Of a stretch of DNA of 64,000 nucleotides, positions 59,445 to 64,000 are shown in pieces. The DNA lies in contig NC_135776.1 of NCBI RefSeq assembly GCF_028453695.1, positions 17,182,663 to 17,246,662 of the forward strand, read 5' to 3'. The notes below the pieces were generated by a model, which was given only the letters and a program-made list of their open reading frames with translations, had not been told where the DNA came from and did not search any database. This DNA comes from Augochlora pura. Lineage: Eukaryota; Arthropoda; Insecta; Hymenoptera; Halictidae. How positions within the stretch are numbered: position 1 is the stretch's first letter; each line of letters opens with the position of its first letter. The translations under genes were made by a program, and so were the position numbers.

Positions 59445-60093
59445 CATAGTGACAGTAATTTTGTATATTCAAGAATAAATTACAATGTGCATGTTATTAT
59501 AGGAGGCATGTTATTATTGTAGTATACGTCGTGCGAAAATGCTAAAAATAGTAGAAAATTAATTTAAAATCATGGAAAGCTATGCGAAACAAATATTGCT
59601 CGCTAATTATTCACAACCAAGAACAATTTTATGCTTACAACTAAAATCTATTTCCGTCATTTATAACAGCAATGAATAAAAGTCACATTTCTACAATCGT
59701 TATTAAAAGTTTCAATCATTATTAAAAGCATCCCCAGTTAAAAATTTATTAACCTTTACGCGAACAAAAATCAATTTTAAATCAACAGTCCTCAACTATC
59801 AAACTCTTAACTATTTTTCTTGACATTTACCTACAAATTCGACGAAATCGATTCATAGCCAGCAAACAAGTCGTTCCGCGTCGTCACTATGCTTCATCGA
59901 CAGAGATGCTATAGATAGATACCCACTGGAAGAGGGCCATAGATCGCCCGCTCACGGGGTCGGAGATTGAGCTATCCGTTCGAGCCGGAATTCCCGGGTT
60001 TTCCATTACACGCATACATAATTCAATCGCGAGAATCGAAGATTAGACGCGGCCATCTCGTAAAGAGTGGCTTACACGTGGCCCGATACCTCG

Positions 60094-60123
60094 CCCCCCC
60101 CCCCCCCCCCCCCCCCCCCCCCC
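60094..60123. repeat. Run of 30 C near an assembly gap
   Basis: Thirty uninterrupted C, with a second run of 13 C directly after the N gap at 60380. The open frames spanning this and the gap are not meaningful. Confidence 0.9.
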
Positions 60124-60279
60124 TGCCCCCGCCGCGATATCCCGTACCCACGTCGTACATGTACGTCGCCGCGCGCCTGCGGCACGTGCAACACAGACAA
60201 GCGCATATGCACCGGGGGTCCATAAACATTCGAACGCATTTTCCGTCCGCGTTCGTTTCGCCGGTTTCACGGCTATTTC

Positions 60280-60379
60280 NNNNNNNNNNNNNNNNNNNNN
60301 NNNNNNNNNNNNNNNNNNNNNNNNNNNNNNNNNNNNNNNNNNNNNNNNNNNNNNNNNNNNNNNNNNNNNNNNNNNNNNN
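60280..60379. other. Assembly gap (100 N)
   Basis: Exactly 100 N, followed immediately by a C run that may have caused the break. Confidence 0.99.
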
Positions 60380-60738
60380 CCCCCCCCCCCCCTTTTGTCT
60401 TTGCCCGGTAATCTTGATCGTCTTCGCGCGCCGAGGCGACCCCGCGCAGCCATCTCGCGCGCATTGGCAATTCAATCATCGGCGAGCTATCGTTGCCGAT
60501 CGGGACACCGTACATCGCCCGAGCGCGAGCGCGTGTCGCCCGGCGATTTCAATGCGCGACCGAACGAGATCGCCGATCTGGCGGATCTACCGCGCGGTAT
60601 CGGTCGACGATTTTTGCCGGCAATTTCGAAACGCGGAATTTTGGAGATCGGTGACTTTAACCTAGTGGTTTTATCGATTTTTATCCACCGTTGTACAAGG
60701 TGTGCCAGAATTCACTTGGAATCGGGAATCGAGGGGTT

Positions 60739-60946
60739 CCCGAGGTCATTTCAAGCAACTTTTTCCTTTGCAGAAATCTTCTTCGAGGCGTCGTTCAGGA
60801 GTTATTCAGAAAACATAGCGACCAATGAGAAACGAACGCCGCTGGCGCGATTATTCTGATTGGTCAACGGTTTTCGTTGATATCTCGTTGACGACGCTTC
60901 GGAGAGAATTTTCGCAAAGGAAAAAGTTGCTTGAAATGACCTCGGG
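60739..60946. mobile_element. Foldback element, copy 3
   Basis: The left arm cccgaggtcatttcaagcaa and the right arm ttgcttgaaatgacctcggg are inverted, with cctttgcagaaa, gaggcgtcgttca and ccaatgag continuing the symmetry. It is shorter than copy 1 because the centre is reduced. Confidence 0.78.
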
Positions 60947-63900
60947 TATCCATTTCCGAATTGTCAAACATTTCTAGAACCACAAGTATAATTATATATA
61001 TATATATATTAAAGTATTTATATATAATCGGCATATATAGATGGCATTCAGCTGCCATCCGATGACAAATAATGGAAACTAATCGCGAAACAGATGTTTC
61101 TTTTACAAAATAGTCTACGATCTTTGCGCGACAATACCGCGAACGATAAATAGAGAGATCATTGTTATCGCGCCGCTTTAAAAACGGCCGGCGCGCGTAT
61201 AGTTCTAACCGAGATAGACGCGGCAGGGGAAACATCGCATATTGTGATGGGTTCGCCTTGTTGCAGGGCCGAGCACGCGATTTATTTGTTCCTAGCTGTT
61301 ACGCGTCGATACATTAATCACCTCATTTGCCTTTTAAGCGCGGTTTTAAACCGCGCGGAGGACAGGTGAGTCACCGGCGGACTTTGAGAAAATTTATTGG
61401 TACTTTTATGGCGACGGCCGGCTTAAAAATAGACCCGCGGCTTCAATGACAAAACGAGAAAAAAGGCGACCGAAAACAATTTTCACCAAAAACGGAGCGC
61501 GGCCCGCGCATAAATAACCGCGACGGGATCGCGCGACCCTAAGAGCCCATCCAGGATTAAAGCTGACCTTGCGAGAACACCGCGCGTTTAACTATACTTT
61601 TGCGCGTTTTTTTTTATCGCCGCGCAAAGTTCGCGCGAACAATATCATAAATAAAATTCGCAGCTTCGCTGGTAACAACAAATGGAGCCACTTGACGCGA
61701 GAACGAACAATAAACGAACACCGTTGAACGAGGATATATTTATCGAGAAGATCAATGCTTTCTTCGTAGTCTCGATAAAATCGGGATCAACGACGCCGGG
61801 TTTCCGAGTAGCTGATTAATCGCGAACGCCGGCTATTGGTCAACGGTTCCAGATAAATATTTTCTAACGAAACGTTTGCTCCGGCAAATACTGGAATACT
61901 TCGCTTAATCAACGGTTCACGGCGTCGAGACGACGATTAGCGTTCGACGCGTATTTAACAGTCGCGTTCCCCGAAAACCTTTATCTCCCATCTTGCTCCC
62001 ATCGGCAAGAGATAAACGCGGCTCGCCGGGCTAATTGTCTCTGACTCAATGAACCCGGCGATCTATCTCTGCGCCGCGATAATCTACGACAGGCTCGTCG
62101 AAACTCGGTCAAAACCTCCTTTCTACGGGCACGCGAAGCGAAACAATACACTTTTTCTTCGATAGAAAGCAATCCGACCTATCATCCGGCTCTATTCAAG
62201 TGTCATGCGAGCACGGGAAATATTTTCCTCGGCCGTAGAATCGCGAAGGAAAAATCTCGGTTGCGTACAATGACTTCCATTAATATTCAAACAGTATTCA
62301 AAACGCGATGACTTTTTCCCTTCGGTGGATTAAACGTTTTGAATTTGTTTTAGATGGTGGACGTAGCATGCTATGGATATAATTTAGATTAGTGTATGAT
62401 ACAATGAGCTGTTACTATATTTTTAATTGTTATTAATAACTATTTCTTTATTGATGAATTGTGAAAACCTTTTTATAATAATAATATAATATTATGTGGT
62501 AAATATGGCAAGAAATATAGATTGTAATCGGTATAATATAATAATATAATAAAACAGAATAATAATTATTAATCCTATTAAATCTTATATATTGTAAGTA
62601 GGATTACTTATTATTATTATTGTATAATACATAAAATAATAAGTAGAATAACTTGTTCTTACTATTATTATATTATACCGATTATAATCCATATTTATTC
62701 CTACATTTATTACATAATATTATATTATGATCATAAGTAAGTTTTCATATTATTATATAATAATAATAAATAATCCTACTGATTCCCCTATCACCGAAAG
62801 AAAATTAAAATCGCTTAATCTGCTTTGAAAAAAATATTGCATTTTAAAAAGTATTTCAATATTAAAGTGTGCCACTGTATTTTTTGCCTAGACTGATAAG
62901 ACCCAGATTTTCTTTTATTTATTATTAGTGGCGATTTCCCAGATTAGAATGCTACGTTTAGCAGATCTGATAATAGGGGATGGTTTGCTGAAACGTGGCG
63001 CTAGGCAAAAGAAAAACGGCCGGGGTACAGCGAGGGAAAACAGGTTGGGAAAACATGGTCTAATCGAAGGAAAATATTGGACAAACGGTACAGTGATTAC
63101 ATAAATATTGGCCTGCAAGATAACAAGTAGGTTCTAAATATTTGAACAGGCGCGTGACAATCTGTGAAGCGAGCGAACATGTATTTTCTATCGTTTCAAT
63201 CATAGAATATGTTTATTTATTATTTATTCATTTATTATTTACTTTATTTATTTTTATGTATTTAATATTAATATTCTGAATCCGACCTGAATTTTTAATT
63301 CGATTCTAGATGTTCTTCTTTAAATGTATCGAGATAATTTACCAAATGATTAACCACCCTAATTGCTTCGAAACCTAATTGCTTTGATAGTTTAAAATTG
63401 TCTATTATTCATTTATAAAAATACGGACAAGTTTTGTACTAGTCAGAAATTTAATCGGACTTTAGTAGACCGCGAAGTTTATGAATTTATAGAAAAATTG
63501 ATAAGATGCAATTTAACATAGTAAATTGACTAACAGAACTTCCATATGTCAATTTATTATTTTTCATCAATTAAATCTTTAAACAATGAATTAACTTGCT
63601 ATAGAGTTTCTATTTCTTGCAATTGGTATAGACAGTTTTCGTTTTACACAAAACTACACAGTCTATTTATTAGTTGAGAATATTAAATGAATGGTCGACA
63701 TAAAGAAATCAGAGTTTGGTAACCCCGTGCACGTTCGGAGTAATTAGAAATCAATCGGCGTCTCGATGATTCGGAAAGACGTGCTCCCTTCCTTATCATT
63801 TCTATTGTGTTTTCTCTAACGAGTCATAAGTTCAAAAAACTATTGATATTTCTTTTAAAAAACGTGATCAAGAGAAGCGATTTAAAACCCTGTTGCTAGT

Positions 63901-64000
63901 TCTTTGCAAATTAAATCTTAAATTTCATTTATAAAAATCGTATATTCATGACAGTAGTAATGCCTGGTGGTAAATAACCGAAGAAGAAAAAGTTTAAATT
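60947..64000. other. Non-coding flank at the right edge
   Basis: CpG-dense from 61180 to 62330, AT-rich after that. An imperfect inverted pair (attataccgattataatcc and gattgtaatcggtataatat) lies at 62518-62540 and 62670-62692. No gene, RNA gene or element terminus was recognised. Confidence 0.5.

Larger units (their letters stand above)
53710..64000 (-). other. Upstream intron or 5' flank of pigs
   Basis: No coding region was recognised in this 10.3 kb. AT-rich microsatellite-like DNA lies at 54050-54550. GC-rich blocks lie at about 54640-55150, 56100-56930, 58600-59120, 59850-60690 and 61180-62330. Two imperfect copies of a roughly 170-bp unit start near 55568 and 55737. No promoter could be placed with confidence. 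Confidence 0.5.

Noticed and set aside
59967..60665. 232-residue plus-strand frame
   Set aside because: It spans a 30-C run and 100 N, so the frame is meaningless across the gap.

Overview
The window is eukaryotic nuclear DNA and most likely comes from an insect, probably a hymenopteran such as a bee. The evidence is one recognisable spliced animal gene with a very large intron, CpG-rich blocks alternating with AT-rich deserts, abundant micro- and minisatellites, and dozens of short TTAA-flanked inverted-repeat elements. The order Hymenoptera is inferred from overall genome style and was not confirmed by a search.

Only one protein-coding gene can be supported. It is a Gas2-family cytoskeletal linker that looks like the insect pickled eggs (pigs) gene, read on the minus strand. 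Its start-codon exon lies at 53524-53709 and its second coding exon at 12428-12952. They join in phase 0 across a 40,571-bp intron that cuts the calponin-homology domain after residue 57. The two exons give 232 residues and end at a splice donor. The expected GAR domain and stop codon were not found in the remaining 12.4 kb to the left, so the gene runs out of the window. The 10.3 kb to the right is upstream intron or 5' flank.

Everything else is non-coding. The clearest structure is a large population of short elements bounded by TTAA, with ends such as CCCTTTGC, CCCTTTCGC, CACTTTACCGACC or CACTAGA. These are the features of non-autonomous piggyBac-type MITEs. At least 25 complete or partial copies are visible. 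They include a clean nest at 7222-7971 (two elements inserted at TTAA sites inside a third) and one insertion at 40721-40959 whose empty site survives in a neighbouring tandem copy.

Other structures include three 92-bp tandem units, each a perfect 21-bp-arm hairpin (16030-16283). A 58-bp perfect inverted repeat sits inside a TTAA element (30140-30312). A foldback element family has copies at about 13.2, 17.8 and 60.8 kb. There is a purine-only tract of about 1.07 kb (5646-6715), a 36-bp palindromic minisatellite (46750-47240), and several tandem arrays with units of about 110-185 bp. Two 100-base N gaps (8905-9004 and 60280-60379) are assembly gaps. No transposase, reverse transcriptase, tRNA, rRNA or CRISPR array was recognised.
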